A DNA stretch of 64,000 nt from an uncultured Paracoccaceae bacterium. GTDB taxonomy: Bacteria; Pseudomonadota; Alphaproteobacteria; Rhodobacterales; Rhodobacteraceae. The notes beneath the pieces are model-generated. The model was given only the letters and a program-made list of their open reading frames with translations. It was not told the DNA's origin and ran no database searches. The translations under genes were made by a program, and so were the position numbers. The DNA lies in contig CANMVA010000001.1 of the NCBI GenBank assembly GCA_947501355.1, forward strand, positions 1,434,001-1,498,000, read 5' to 3'. Positions 41,463 through 50,163 of this stretch are shown piece by piece. The first letter of the stretch is position 1; every line of letters starts with the position of its first letter.

Positions 41463-44315
41463 ATGGCCGAGCCGTCCCGTATCACGGCCGTTTTGGGCCC
41501 CACCAACACCGGCAAAACGCATTACGCGATTGAGCGGATGCTGGGCCATCGCACGGGCATTATCGGTCTGCCGCTGCGCCTTCTGGCGCGCGAGGTTTAC
41601 GACAAGATCGTCGCCCTGCGTGGACCATCGGTTGTGGCCCTGGTCACGGGCGAAGAGCGGATTGTGCCGGAGCGTGCGCAATACTGGGTTTGCACGGTCG
41701 AGGCGATGCCAGAGGGCATGGGCTGCGATTTCCTGGCCATTGATGAAGTGCAGCTTTGCGCGGATCCGGAGCGGGGTCATGTCTTTACCGAACGGCTGTT
41801 GCGCGCACGCGGACTGTACGAGACGGTGTTTCTGGGCAGCGACACGATGCGGCCCGCGATTGCCGAGCTTGTGCCAAAAGCGCAGTTCGTCCGGCGGGAG
41901 CGGTTCTCGCGGCTGATGTATACCGGGCCGAAAAAGATCAGCCGGATGGCGGGACGGTCCGCGATTGTCGGCTTCTCGGTCGAGAATGTGTATGCGATTG
42001 CTGAGCTGTTGCGCCGCCAGAAAGGCGGGGCGGCGGTCGTGATGGGCGCGCTGTCCCCGCGCACGCGCAATGCGCAGGTGGAGATGTATCAGAACGGCGA
42101 TGTGGATTATCTGGTCGCCACCGATGCAATCGGCATGGGTCTGAACCTTGATATCAACCATGTCGCGTTTTCCTCGACCACCAAGTTTGACGGCCGTCGG
42201 ATGCGCCCGCTGCAACCCAATGAACTGGCCCAGATCGCAGGCCGCGCCGGACGGCATATGAATGACGGCACTTTTGGCGTCACCGGAGAGGCAGGACCGC
42301 TGCCCGACGAGGTTGTCACCGCCATCACCGAGCATCGCTTCATGCCCGTGCGAAAGCTGCAATGGCGCAACGGCGTGTTGCAATTTGGATCGGTCGGTCG
42401 GTTAATCGGATCTTTGGAAGAGCAGACAAGCGACGACTGGCTGACCCGTGTGCGCGACAGCGATGACCTCATCGCGCTGAAGGCGCTCGCTGAAGATGCC
42501 GAGGTTGCCGCGCGGGCCTCGGACCCGCAATCGGTCAAGTTATTATGGGATGTCTGCCGCGTTCCGGACTTTCGCGGCATCAGCCATGCAGAGCATGCAA
42601 GCCTTCTGGCCCGTGTCTTTACCGACCTGCATGAGCATGGGCGGGTCTCTGCCGATTGGTTCGCACGGCAGGTTAAGCGGATTGATAGGGTGCAAGGCGA
42701 CATTGACACTTTGTCGAAACGTCTGGCTTACATCCGAACGTGGACATACGTTGCGCAGCGAAAAGACTGGCTGGATGACGTAAATCATTGGCGCGGCGAA
42801 ACCCGCGCTGTAGAAGACCGCTTGTCAGACGCCTTGCACGGTGCGCTGACGCAACGATTTGTTGATCGGCGCACGTCAGTTTTGTTGCGCCGATTGAAGC
42901 AGAAGGAGGGCCTTGTGGCCAACATCAACGACAAAGGCGAAGTGACCGTCGAAGATCAATTTGTGGGACGGCTGGAAGGCTTCCGCTTTAAGCAAGATGC
43001 CTCGGCGACGCCGGATGAAGCCAAGACGCTGCGCGCGGCCTCCGTTCAGGCGCTGGCGCCCGAGTTCCATTTGCGCGCGGATCGCTTCTACAACGCCCCC
43101 GATACGGAGATCGACTATACCGAGCAGGGTGGCCTGATGTGGGGTGAGCATGCGGTGGGCAAGCTCGTTGCGGGCTCTGATGTGATGAAGCCGACCGTGC
43201 AGGCTTTTGTGGATGATGAAGCGGGCGCAGATGTCGCCCAGAAGGTGCAGCGCCGCTTGCAGCATTTCATCGACCGCAAGATCGCGACCCTGTTTGAACC
43301 TTTGTTGAACCTGAGCCGGGATGAGGCGCTGTCGGGTCTGGCGCGCGGATTTGCGTTCCAGATGGTCGAGGCGCTAGGCGTAATCCCGCGTGATCAGGTG
43401 GCCGAGGATGTGAAGGCGTTGGATCAGGATGCGCGCGGCGCGTTGCGCAAGCATGGCATTCGCTTTGGTCAGTTTACCATCTTCATGCCGTTGCTGCTGA
43501 AACCCGCGCCCACGCGCTTGCGTCTGGTGCTGTGGTCGCTTTCCAAAGGTTTGCAGGAATTCCCCGAAAGCCCGCCCCCCGGTCTGGTGACAATCCCTGT
43601 GGTCAAGGATGCGCCTGAGGGTGCATTCACCATGTCCGGCTACCGCGCCGCCGGAGAGCGCGCGATCCGCATCGACATGCTGGAGCGTTTGGCCGACATG
43701 CTGCGCGCACAGGACAGTCGCGGTGGGTTTGAGGCGACGGCGGATATGCTGTCGATCTCTGGCACAACGCTTGAGCAGTTTGCCGGGCTGATGGAAGGGC
43801 TTGGCTATTCTGCCGAGAAGGGGGAACGCGAAAAGGTGAAGCCGGTTACTGTCGCGATTGCAGAAACCGCTGACGGCGCATCCGCGCAAAGCGATACGGC
43901 TGCGGTAGACACACCGGTCATGGACATCGCGCCCGCAGCGCCAACAGCGGATGAGGCACCTGCCGAGGTGTCCGCCGGTGACGTGACGGGTGAAGAGGCA
44001 GCAACCGAAGACGCGCCGGCGATTGAAACGCCCGATGCGCCCGAGACCCAGATGGCGGAGGCGGAGGCCGGCACCGATCCCGTCGAGTTGGAGGTGTTCT
44101 ACACTTTCCGCTGGGGCCGCAAACCGCAAGGGCAGCGTCGTCCGCAGGGCGACAAAGCGCCGCGTGGCAAGGGCAAAGGCAAACCGCGTGGCGGTCCAAA
44201 GGGCAAACCCCAAGGGGCCAAGACGTTCAACGCGCGGCCTCCGAAGAAAGAGAAAGCGATTGATCCCGACAATCCGTTTGCAGCGGCTTTGATGGGGCTC
44301 AAGGACGGCAAGTAA
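41463..44315 (+). CDS. Suv3-like ATP-dependent RNA/DNA helicase
   Basis: 950 aa superfamily 2 helicase. Walker A is GPTNTGKT near the start and Walker B is the DEVQ of FLAIDEVQL. The later ATDAIGMGLNLDI and QIAGRAGRH motifs are typical of Suv3. Residues about 790-950 form an acidic Ala/Glu-rich linker, then a basic Gly/Lys/Arg tail (GKGKGKPRGGPKGKP) that may bind RNA. ATG 41463 is preferred over TTG 41460. Suv3 works with RNA degradation enzymes. It abuts hslR, so these RNA-linked functions probably share an mRNA. Confidence 0.88.
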   Translation: MAEPSRITAVLGPTNTGKTHYAIERMLGHRTGIIGLPLRLLAREVYDKIVALRGPSVVALVTGEERIVPERAQYWVCTVEAMPEGMGCDFLAIDEVQLCADPERGHVFTERLLRARGLYETVFLGSDTMRPAIAELVPKAQFVRRERFSRLMYTGPKKISRMAGRSAIVGFSVENVYAIAELLRRQKGGAAVVMGALSPRTRNAQVEMYQNGDVDYLVATDAIGMGLNLDINHVAFSSTTKFDGRRMRPLQPNELAQIAGRAGRHMNDGTFGVTGEAGPLPDEVVTAITEHRFMPVRKLQWRNGVLQFGSVGRLIGSLEEQTSDDWLTRVRDSDDLIALKALAEDAEVAARASDPQSVKLLWDVCRVPDFRGISHAEHASLLARVFTDLHEHGRVSADWFARQVKRIDRVQGDIDTLSKRLAYIRTWTYVAQRKDWLDDVNHWRGETRAVEDRLSDALHGALTQRFVDRRTSVLLRRLKQKEGLVANINDKGEVTVEDQFVGRLEGFRFKQDASATPDEAKTLRAASVQALAPEFHLRADRFYNAPDTEIDYTEQGGLMWGEHAVGKLVAGSDVMKPTVQAFVDDEAGADVAQKVQRRLQHFIDRKIATLFEPLLNLSRDEALSGLARGFAFQMVEALGVIPRDQVAEDVKALDQDARGALRKHGIRFGQFTIFMPLLLKPAPTRLRLVLWSLSKGLQEFPESPPPGLVTIPVVKDAPEGAFTMSGYRAAGERAIRIDMLERLADMLRAQDSRGGFEATADMLSISGTTLEQFAGLMEGLGYSAEKGEREKVKPVTVAIAETADGASAQSDTAAVDTPVMDIAPAAPTADEAPAEVSAGDVTGEEAATEDAPAIETPDAPETQMAEAEAGTDPVELEVFYTFRWGRKPQGQRRPQGDKAPRGKGKGKPRGGPKGKPQGAKTFNARPPKKEKAIDPDNPFAAALMGLKDGK

Positions 44316-44693
44316 GTGTCGGACGGCGCGCGCGAGACCATACGGCTCGACAAATGGCTGTGGCAGGCGCGGTTCTTCAAGACCCGCGGTCTGGCCACGA
44401 AACTGGTGCAAGCGGGCAAGGTGCGGGTGGACGGCACGCCGGTCTCCAAACCCTCCCGCGCGGTCGGGGTGGGCGACACGCTGACCTTCCCGCAGGCCCG
44501 CCAGATCCGTGTCGTCACGATCAAGGCGCTGGGCGCGCGTCGCGGCCCCGCCATAGAGGCGCAACAGCTTTACCACGATTTGACCGAGATCAGGGACACC
44601 GGCCCCGCTGCCCCGCGATATGAGGGAAAAGGACGTCCTTCCAAGAAGGATCGTCGCAGTCTTGATCTTAACCGTCGTGGCCCGCTTGAATGA
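44316..44693 (+). CDS. hslR: S4-domain RNA-binding heat-shock protein HslR
   Basis: 125 aa. The S4 domain is at about 10-70 (IRLDKWLWQARFFKTRGLATKLVQAGKVRVDG). A basic C-terminus (KGRPSKKDRRSLDLNRR) follows. HslR (Hsp15) rescues stalled 50S subunits carrying peptidyl-tRNA. It starts with GTG directly after the helicase stop, without a gap. The family is consistent in length. Confidence 0.9.
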   Translation: MSDGARETIRLDKWLWQARFFKTRGLATKLVQAGKVRVDGTPVSKPSRAVGVGDTLTFPQARQIRVVTIKALGARRGPAIEAQQLYHDLTEIRDTGPAAPRYEGKGRPSKKDRRSLDLNRRGPLE

Positions 44694-44747
44694 TCCATTC
44701 GCCTGGATTAGCTAAGCGGCAACGCTTGTAAGGATGGCCTCCCGAAG

Positions 44748-45086
44748 ATGACTTATATCGTCACCGACAATTGCATCGCCTGCAAATACACCGATTGTGT
44801 CGAAGTCTGCCCCGTCGACTGTTTCTACGAGGGCGAAAACATGCTGGTCATTCATCCTGACGAGTGCATTGATTGCGGTGTTTGCGAGCCGGAATGCCCC
44901 GCCGATGCGATCCGCCCGGACACCGAGCCGGACATGGAGAAATGGGTCGAGTTCAATCGCAAATATTCCGAAGCATGGCCGGTGATCATCACCAAGAAAG
45001 ACCAGTTGCCCGAAGCCGAAGAGCGTGACGGCGAGACCGGCAAGCTGGAGAAATACTTCTCTGAAGCGCCGGGCGAGGGCGGCTAA
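44748..45086 (+). CDS. fdxA: 7Fe ferredoxin FdxA
   Basis: 112 aa. Two clusters are visible: [17 protein letters not shown] and [12 protein letters not shown]. The first is the [3Fe-4S] pattern, the second the [4Fe-4S] pattern, as in Azotobacter-type ferredoxin I. The acidic C-terminal half is normal for FdxA. It carries electrons in the cytoplasm. fdxA next to carD is common in Rhodobacteraceae. The start follows AGGATGGCC with a fair ribosome site. Confidence 0.94.
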   Translation: MTYIVTDNCIACKYTDCVEVCPVDCFYEGENMLVIHPDECIDCGVCEPECPADAIRPDTEPDMEKWVEFNRKYSEAWPVIITKKDQLPEAEERDGETGKLEKYFSEAPGEGG

Positions 45087-45389
45087 AGCGATTCGGCTGC
45101 AGCGCCGGGATGTGACGCTAGGGCATGACCCCTGACGTATCCCTTTAAATTGTTGATCTGGAACGTCTTTCGGGCGATTTGCGCAGGCAACGCTTTTGAA
45201 GACGCGTTTTTTGTGTTATATTGTCGTTACACAAGTAACCGGACTGCGATGTTGTCCTGCCTGAACTGCCAGCAGGTCGGACCTTAAATCATCAGAGCGA
45301 CACCATGATCCCGCGGGGGCACTGATCGTGCCACACGGGCTTTTTTGACGCCGCACCCCCTCCTCCGGTTCGTAGATGAGGATTGATAT
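45087..45389. other. 303-bp region with the carD promoter and structured leader
   Basis: No gene is seen. It contains a possible promoter (TTGAAG at 45196-45201 and TATATT at 45217-45222, spacer 15), a GTTAC-ACAA-GTAAC dyad (45226-45239) just after it, and a terminator-like hairpin at 45310-45346. A pyrimidine-rich CCCCCTCCTCC stretch and the carD ribosome site follow. Confidence 0.6.
45310..45346 (+). terminator. Terminator-like hairpin in the carD leader
   Basis: CCCG (45310-45313) pairs with CGGG (45336-45339), and GGCAC (45318-45322) pairs with GTGCC (45328-45332). An internal loop and a TGATC loop complete it. Six T residues follow (45341-45346). It lies 44 bases before carD, so it may end a short RNA or act as an attenuator. 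Confidence 0.5.
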
Positions 45390-45902
45390 ATGAGTAAGGC
45401 CAAGAAATCGGAATTCAGCCCCAACGATTTTGTCGTCTACCCGGCGCATGGCGTTGGCAAGATTGTCTCGATCGAAGAGCAGGAAGTCGCCGGCATGACG
45501 CTGGAGCTTTTCGTGATCTCGTTCGAGAAAGACAAGATGACGCTGCGGGTTCCGACGAACAAGGCAACCGAAGTGGGCATGCGCTCGCTCAGCTCTCCCG
45601 ATGTGGTGTCGAAAGCGATGACGACGCTGAAAGGCAAAGCCAAGGTCAAGCGCGCCATGTGGTCCCGCCGGGCTCAGGAATATGAGCAGAAGATCAACTC
45701 TGGCGATCTGATCGCGATTGCCGAGGTCGTGCGTGATCTGCACCGCACCGACGATCAGCGCGAGCAAAGCTATTCGGAGCGTCAGCTCTATGAAGCCGCT
45801 CTGGAGCGTCTGACCCGCGAGATTGCCGCTGTGGATAATGGCGACGAGGTTGCTGCCGCCAAGCAGATCGGTGACGTGCTGGAAAGCCGCATCGCGGCAT
45901 AA
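45390..45902 (+). CDS. CarD family transcriptional regulator
   Basis: 170 aa. The N-terminal CarD/TRCF RNA polymerase interaction domain (about 8-70) reads FSPNDFVVYPAHGVGKIVSIEE, and the C-terminal helical domain contains the KVKRAMWSRRAQEYEQKI basic patch. CarD in Rhodobacter and Mycobacterium stabilises open promoter complexes, notably rRNA promoters, and is often essential. The ATG at 45390 has GAGGA ahead of it. A terminator follows the stop. Confidence 0.94.
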   Translation: MSKAKKSEFSPNDFVVYPAHGVGKIVSIEEQEVAGMTLELFVISFEKDKMTLRVPTNKATEVGMRSLSSPDVVSKAMTTLKGKAKVKRAMWSRRAQEYEQKINSGDLIAIAEVVRDLHRTDDQREQSYSERQLYEAALERLTREIAAVDNGDEVAAAKQIGDVLESRIAA

Positions 45903-45926
45903 GCCACTAAAGACGTTTTGAAAAAG

Positions 45927-45956
45927 AGCCGCTGCCGGATTTGGCAGCGGCTTTTT
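45927..45956 (+). terminator. Intrinsic terminator after carD
   Basis: AGCCGCTGCC (45927-45936) and GGCAGCGGCT (45943-45952) form a perfect 10-bp stem around a GGATTT loop. A T-run follows, and an A-run precedes it, so it can also work for the opposite strand. Confidence 0.9.
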
Positions 45957-45974
45957 ATCTTTTAGAGCTGTGGC

Positions 45975-46313
45975 TTAGTCATAAGCTCCGCCGACGTCGA
46001 TTACCCGATTGTCGGGCAGGATAAGCTGTTCGGCATAAAGCTCGCGCGGAAGATCATCATCAATCGCGCCTGTCACAGTCACGACCATATCCACGGTCAC
46101 GGGCATCGCATGCGGTCCGATATAGACCGGGATCGTGCCTGATGCGTCCGCCAGCACAAACGTGTCGTCGTCAATGATCCGGTCCACCGATCCTGACAAG
46201 GTCACTGGCGCATAGGTCGGCGCATCAGCGATTGAAACGGTGTTACGGGCGATGGCGGGTCCGGTGAGGCTGAGGAGCAGTGCCGAGAAGACGACGACCC
46301 TAGTCAAGCGCAA
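45975..46313 (-). CDS. Periplasmic OB-fold (YgiW/YdeI-like) protein
   Basis: 112 aa with a signal peptide (MRLTRVVVFSALLLSLTGPAIA, cleaved near 22). The mature part resembles the bacterial OB-fold YgiW/YdeI stress family: APVTLSGSVDRIIDDDTFVLADASGTIPVYI and later VVTVTGAIDDDL. Such proteins bind cationic or small ligands in the periplasm. It overlaps the preceding small gene by 14 bases. Confidence 0.7.
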   Translation of the reverse strand: MRLTRVVVFSALLLSLTGPAIARNTVSIADAPTYAPVTLSGSVDRIIDDDTFVLADASGTIPVYIGPHAMPVTVDMVVTVTGAIDDDLPRELYAEQLILPDNRVIDVGGAYD

Positions 46314-46464
46314 TCCCCAAAAGGCCGAGTGCTATAAGGGCCGCTGCCAGAAACGCCCATGTCGGTGCGGTCAGTGTGAGCGGTTTGCGCAGCCATGCGA
46401 AGATGTCTTTCGCGTCTGCCTGTGCCGGGGCTTCTGGTGTCGGGGCTTTGCTGTCTTGGGTCAT
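46300..46464 (-). CDS. Small single-helix membrane protein
   Basis: 54 aa. It begins MTQDSKAPTPEAPAQAD, followed by a hydrophobic helix at about 32-52 (WAFLAAALIALGLLGIAL). AAAGGGAG lies before ATG 46464. It overlaps the following OB-fold gene by 14 bases on the same strand, which supports joint translation. Family unknown. Confidence 0.55.
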   Translation of the reverse strand: MTQDSKAPTPEAPAQADAKDIFAWLRKPLTLTAPTWAFLAAALIALGLLGIALD

Positions 46465-46614
46465 CGGACTCCCTTTCTTGACGTTTGTTGGTTCAAAGCT
46501 GTCAGTCGTGGGGGGTATGCCAAGCAAGTGGGTATTTGCGAGCGCAGTTCAAGGCAGCCGGACCTGACCGGCGACCGTTCTGGCGGTTTTTTGCTCTCAT
46601 GGCGGTAATGGGGC

Positions 46615-48108
46615 CTAAAAATAAGGCGCCAGAGACCACCCATTGTCTTTGCGCCATTTCCGATTATCGAGCAGTTTGGAGGAGACACCCAGTTCAGGGT
46701 TCGTCTCATCTGCCGTATTGCTCCCGAAGATCTTTTTGGGAATGGCGGGCTTCAGGGGAATGGCCGGATTGCACGGGGGCGGGGGCCGGGAGGGTGGCAA
46801 CGGACAGGTCTGGGTGCCCAGAAAAATCTCTTCATAGTATTTGCCGCCGCAGCTTTTCTGGGAGGCGCTGGAAACTATGAAGTTTTTTGCGTCCCAGTGC
46901 CGTTTTCGGTCCGCCTTCGTCTTCTTGGTCTTCGTGACGATGCCCCATTTCTCATTGGTGTAGCCGGTGCTTTTCGTCTCCAACCGGCTTTTGATGGCCA
47001 GCAAAACGCGCAGGGTCTCATAATGAAACCCCATTGCATGGGCGCGTCTGAGATTGGACGCATCCTTGGGCCAATCCAGCACGCCACTGTGATTGAGCGT
47101 GCCAAAACTCTGTAGATTGCCCCAATCATCACACAAGGCGACATGGACCTGTTCGACACGCTGCACGGACAGGATGAACGCCGCATCCACGCCGACCCGG
47201 ATCTCGTCAATCTTGCCCTGAATTTTGCCACTTGGATCGCCTGTCTGCGCGACCGTGTAGTCCCACAAGAGACCCATCATCTTGCCAAGCGCCTTGCCTT
47301 GCGGACCGCCCACTTTTTCGGACGCACTGACAAGCAGCCGCATCGCCGTGTTCAGATAGAAGACGACCTTTGATTTCTTCGGGACCAATGTGAATTTATC
47401 GTTCACCGTATCCATGAAGTTGTGATCGAAGATGACCTGGTCGCGGTAAAGATTGCGCAGATGTCCGCCATCGCCAAACCAGTCCTTGGCGTAAACAAAA
47501 TAGCGCACCTCGGCCTCCAGATGATCGCGCACCTTTTGCCATGCGGCTTTCTTGGTGCGGGGCCGTTTGGGTATCGGGATATCTCGGACATCTCTGGCAA
47601 TCAAACGCTCGCCCTTGTCCTTCATCGGGCTGATGCCAAGCCGTTTGACAATGGCGTCATAGGCTTTCTTGTCTTCGCCCTCGTAGTGAAGCTCGGGGAA
47701 ATCGACGCCACTTTTGGTGAGCTTGAAGACCTTGTCGATCATCTCAAGCAGCTCGCTTGCGGGGTCTGCGGTATCAAGCGGCGCAGTCATCCACGCCAGA
47801 TCGGTGGGCACTTGCGGTGGTGTCCCGGATTCCGGCAGTGCGGCTGTTAAAGGTGTCTCTGGCCAGCCGCCCGCAGTCAGATCGAAGCCAGTCTCGCCAA
47901 GTGTCTGCATCGCGTCTCGGACCAGATCGAAGTCAGCCTCTTCGACGTCGGCCACCCGGGCGATCAGTCTGGGCAGGTCGGTTCCGCCGCGCGCTGAGAC
48001 ATCAAGCACCTCGGCACGGCTGGCAAATGTGGCGGGCAGGTGATCCTTGAGCGCTTGCAGATAGGCAATCGGGTTGCCTTTCGCCGTTTGAACGATGGTC
48101 ATGTCCAT
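46615..48108 (-). CDS. Unrecognised 497-aa protein
   Basis: I cannot assign a family. The protein starts MDMTIVQTAKGNPIAYLQAL behind a perfect GGAGG (spacing five). It has no signal peptide and no strong membrane segment. Residues about 160-200 are basic (PKRPRTKKAAWQKVRDH). The middle reads as mixed alpha/beta. The C-terminus carries a proline-rich linker (about 430-455) before the final VSSKLLDNRKW segment. It stands alone between carD-side genes and cobS. Codon use is consistent with a real gene of normal composition. A shorter in-frame ATG follows two codons later. Confidence 0.7.
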   Translation of the reverse strand: MDMTIVQTAKGNPIAYLQALKDHLPATFASRAEVLDVSARGGTDLPRLIARVADVEEADFDLVRDAMQTLGETGFDLTAGGWPETPLTAALPESGTPPQVPTDLAWMTAPLDTADPASELLEMIDKVFKLTKSGVDFPELHYEGEDKKAYDAIVKRLGISPMKDKGERLIARDVRDIPIPKRPRTKKAAWQKVRDHLEAEVRYFVYAKDWFGDGGHLRNLYRDQVIFDHNFMDTVNDKFTLVPKKSKVVFYLNTAMRLLVSASEKVGGPQGKALGKMMGLLWDYTVAQTGDPSGKIQGKIDEIRVGVDAAFILSVQRVEQVHVALCDDWGNLQSFGTLNHSGVLDWPKDASNLRRAHAMGFHYETLRVLLAIKSRLETKSTGYTNEKWGIVTKTKKTKADRKRHWDAKNFIVSSASQKSCGGKYYEEIFLGTQTCPLPPSRPPPPCNPAIPLKPAIPKKIFGSNTADETNPELGVSSKLLDNRKWRKDNGWSLAPYF

Positions 48109-48224
48109 GTTTGCCTCCACGGGTTGCACGTCCGAAAAGGCGAACGGTTTGGTCAGGCTAGCGGAAAAGTTGCCGTAAGGTAAAGAAAAGCGTGATGCGG
48201 CTCTGCGAGATAGGTCTGCGCGGG

Positions 48225-48992
48225 TCAGGCCAGAACGCTTGCGAGAATGAGCAGCGATAGAGTTTCGCTGATCTGTTGGGTGGCCCCAAGGATGTCGCCC
48301 GTTTGCCCGCCGATCTTCGCTTTTGCCACCGCGCCAACCGCTAGGGCGGCCATTGCGACGGCGAGAATGAGCAGGACTGCAGCCCCCCCACAGCTCAAGA
48401 GCGCGATGGCCCCCGCCAGCAAAACCGCCAGACCCGCCGCGCGCCCATCGGGTCGCCCAACGCGCTTGGACAAACCGCCATCTCGCGCATTAGGCAGCGC
48501 AGTCATCACCGCGACCATGCCCGCGCGGCTGAGCATCGCCACCGCGATCAGGGCAGGCAAGAGCAGGTCCATCTCGATCACCGCGGTCAGCCCCATCCAG
48601 CGCAAGAGCAGCGACAGCACCAACGCGATCACCCCGTAGCTGCCGATCTGGCTATCTTTCATGATCTCCAGCCGCCGCGCGGGTTCCCATCCGCCCCAAA
48701 GGCCATCTGCCGTATCCGCCAGCCCGTCTTCATGGAGCGCGCCGGTCAGCACGACCAGCGCGGACAGCACCAACGCGGCGAGGATCGCAGGCGGCAGGAG
48801 GTCGCTGAGCGCCCAGGCGGGCAGGCTCACGAGCAGCGCCAGTACCAGTCCGACCAGCGGGTAGGCCCAGGCGGCCTTGGCCCCGCGTGCGGTGGCCCGT
48901 TCGACGTTCACAGGGACTGGCAAACGGGTCAGCAATCCGACGGCTGCGGGGATATCTGTCAGCGACATCAAGCCGCTGTCGGATTTTGCCAT
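48225..48992 (-). CDS. cobS: Adenosylcobinamide-GDP ribazoletransferase CobS
   Basis: 255-aa integral membrane enzyme with several hydrophobic helices. Key motif: GALHEDGLADTADGLWGG (about 84-101), holding the acidic metal-binding residues. It joins adenosylcobinamide-GDP with alpha-ribazole to make cobalamin (or its phosphate). I chose ATG 48992 with AAAGG upstream; TTG 49013 is possible. It is divergent from cobT, which makes the alpha-ribazole phosphate it needs, with 79 bases between. Confidence 0.94.
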   Translation of the reverse strand: MAKSDSGLMSLTDIPAAVGLLTRLPVPVNVERATARGAKAAWAYPLVGLVLALLVSLPAWALSDLLPPAILAALVLSALVVLTGALHEDGLADTADGLWGGWEPARRLEIMKDSQIGSYGVIALVLSLLLRWMGLTAVIEMDLLLPALIAVAMLSRAGMVAVMTALPNARDGGLSKRVGRPDGRAAGLAVLLAGAIALLSCGGAAVLLILAVAMAALAVGAVAKAKIGGQTGDILGATQQISETLSLLILASVLA

Positions 48993-49071
48993 CAATTGGG
49001 CCTTTCTGAACAACCTCGCTTAGGGTCTAAGACATAGTGATCCTGAGAACCACAGTTTTGGACGCGCCCTG

Positions 49072-50079
49072 ATGACGACCTTTACAACCCTTGACGATTT
49101 TCGCGCGGCGCTGGCCGCCCAACCCGGCCCGGACGCCGCCGCTATCGCTGCGGCGCAAGAGCGCAACGGGCAGCTCACCAAACCCCCCGGCGCGCTGGGG
49201 CGGCTGGAAGAGCTGGCGATCTGGTATGCGGGCTGGCGCGGGGATGGGCGGCCCCTGCTGGAGGCACCCCAGGTGATTGTGTTTGCGGGCAATCATGGGG
49301 TGACGGCTCAGGGCGTCTCGGCCTTTCCGGCAGAGGTGACCGAACAGATGGTGCTGAACTTTCAGCATGGCGGGGCGGCGATCAACCAGCTTAGCCAGAC
49401 CGCGGGCGCGATGATGAGTGTCGAGGCGCTTGATCTGGATACACCCACAGCCGATTTCACCCAAAGCCCAGCCATGACCGAGGCAGAGCTCTGCGCGGCC
49501 CTGCAAACCGGCTGGGACGCGGTCTCGACCGAGGTAGGCGTTCTGGTCGTGGGCGAAATGGGCATCGGCAACACGACCTCGGCAGCGGCGATCTGCCATG
49601 CGCTTTACGGGGGCGCGGCGGCCGATTGGACAGGGCGGGGCACCGGCGTGGATGATGCCGGGCTCGCGCTGAAGACGCGCGTCGTGGCCGAAGGTGTGGC
49701 CCGACATCAATGCGATGACGGCCTTGATACGTTGAAGTGCCTGGGCGGGCGCGAAGTGGCCGCAATGGCGGGCGCGATTGCGCGCGCGCGAGCAGAGCGC
49801 ATCCCCGTGATCCTTGATGGGTTCATCTGCTGCGCCGCCGCCGCTTGTCTTGAACGCGCGCAATCCGGTGCGCTGGATCACACAGTGGCGGGACATCTGA
49901 GCATCGAAGGCGGGCACGCCGCGCTGCTTGAGGCGCTGGGTAAAGAGCCGCTTTTGTCGCTTGGCTTGCGCCTGGGCGAAGGCTCCGGCGGGGCGCTGGC
50001 GCTCAATATTCTGAAAGCGGCGGTGGCGTGCCATTCCGGCATGGCCACCTTTGCAGAGGCCGGTGTCAGCGACGCCTAG
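49072..50079 (+). CDS. cobT: Nicotinate-nucleotide-dimethylbenzimidazole phosphoribosyltransferase CobT
   Basis: 335 aa. Motifs: [47 protein letters not shown], and the C-terminal [11 protein letters not shown] with the catalytic glutamate. It transfers phosphoribose from nicotinate mononucleotide to dimethylbenzimidazole, giving alpha-ribazole phosphate for cobalamin. Divergent pairing with cobS is typical in Rhodobacteraceae. A stem-loop follows the stop. Confidence 0.95.
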   Translation: MTTFTTLDDFRAALAAQPGPDAAAIAAAQERNGQLTKPPGALGRLEELAIWYAGWRGDGRPLLEAPQVIVFAGNHGVTAQGVSAFPAEVTEQMVLNFQHGGAAINQLSQTAGAMMSVEALDLDTPTADFTQSPAMTEAELCAALQTGWDAVSTEVGVLVVGEMGIGNTTSAAAICHALYGGAAADWTGRGTGVDDAGLALKTRVVAEGVARHQCDDGLDTLKCLGGREVAAMAGAIARARAERIPVILDGFICCAAAACLERAQSGALDHTVAGHLSIEGGHAALLEALGKEPLLSLGLRLGEGSGGALALNILKAAVACHSGMATFAEAGVSDA

Positions 50080-50111
50080 CTCCTTTCGCTTTTTCAAAAT
50101 ATCCTGGGGGT

Positions 50112-50130
50112 CTGGGGGTGAAACCCCCAG
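50112..50130. terminator. Stem-loop between convergent cobT and the antiporter gene
   Basis: CTGGGGGT (50112-50119) and ACCCCCAG (50123-50130) pair perfectly around GAA. There is no strong T-run, so its strength as a terminator is uncertain. Confidence 0.5.
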
Positions 50131-50133
50131 CGT

Positions 50134-50159
50134 GGCGATTTGGCGAAGCCCAAGCGCAA
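50134..50159. repeat. Dispersed intergenic repeat, unit A copy 2
   Basis: Inverted copy of the unit at 11451-11476, matching at 24 of 26 positions. Confidence 0.6.
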
Positions 50160-50163
50160 TTCC

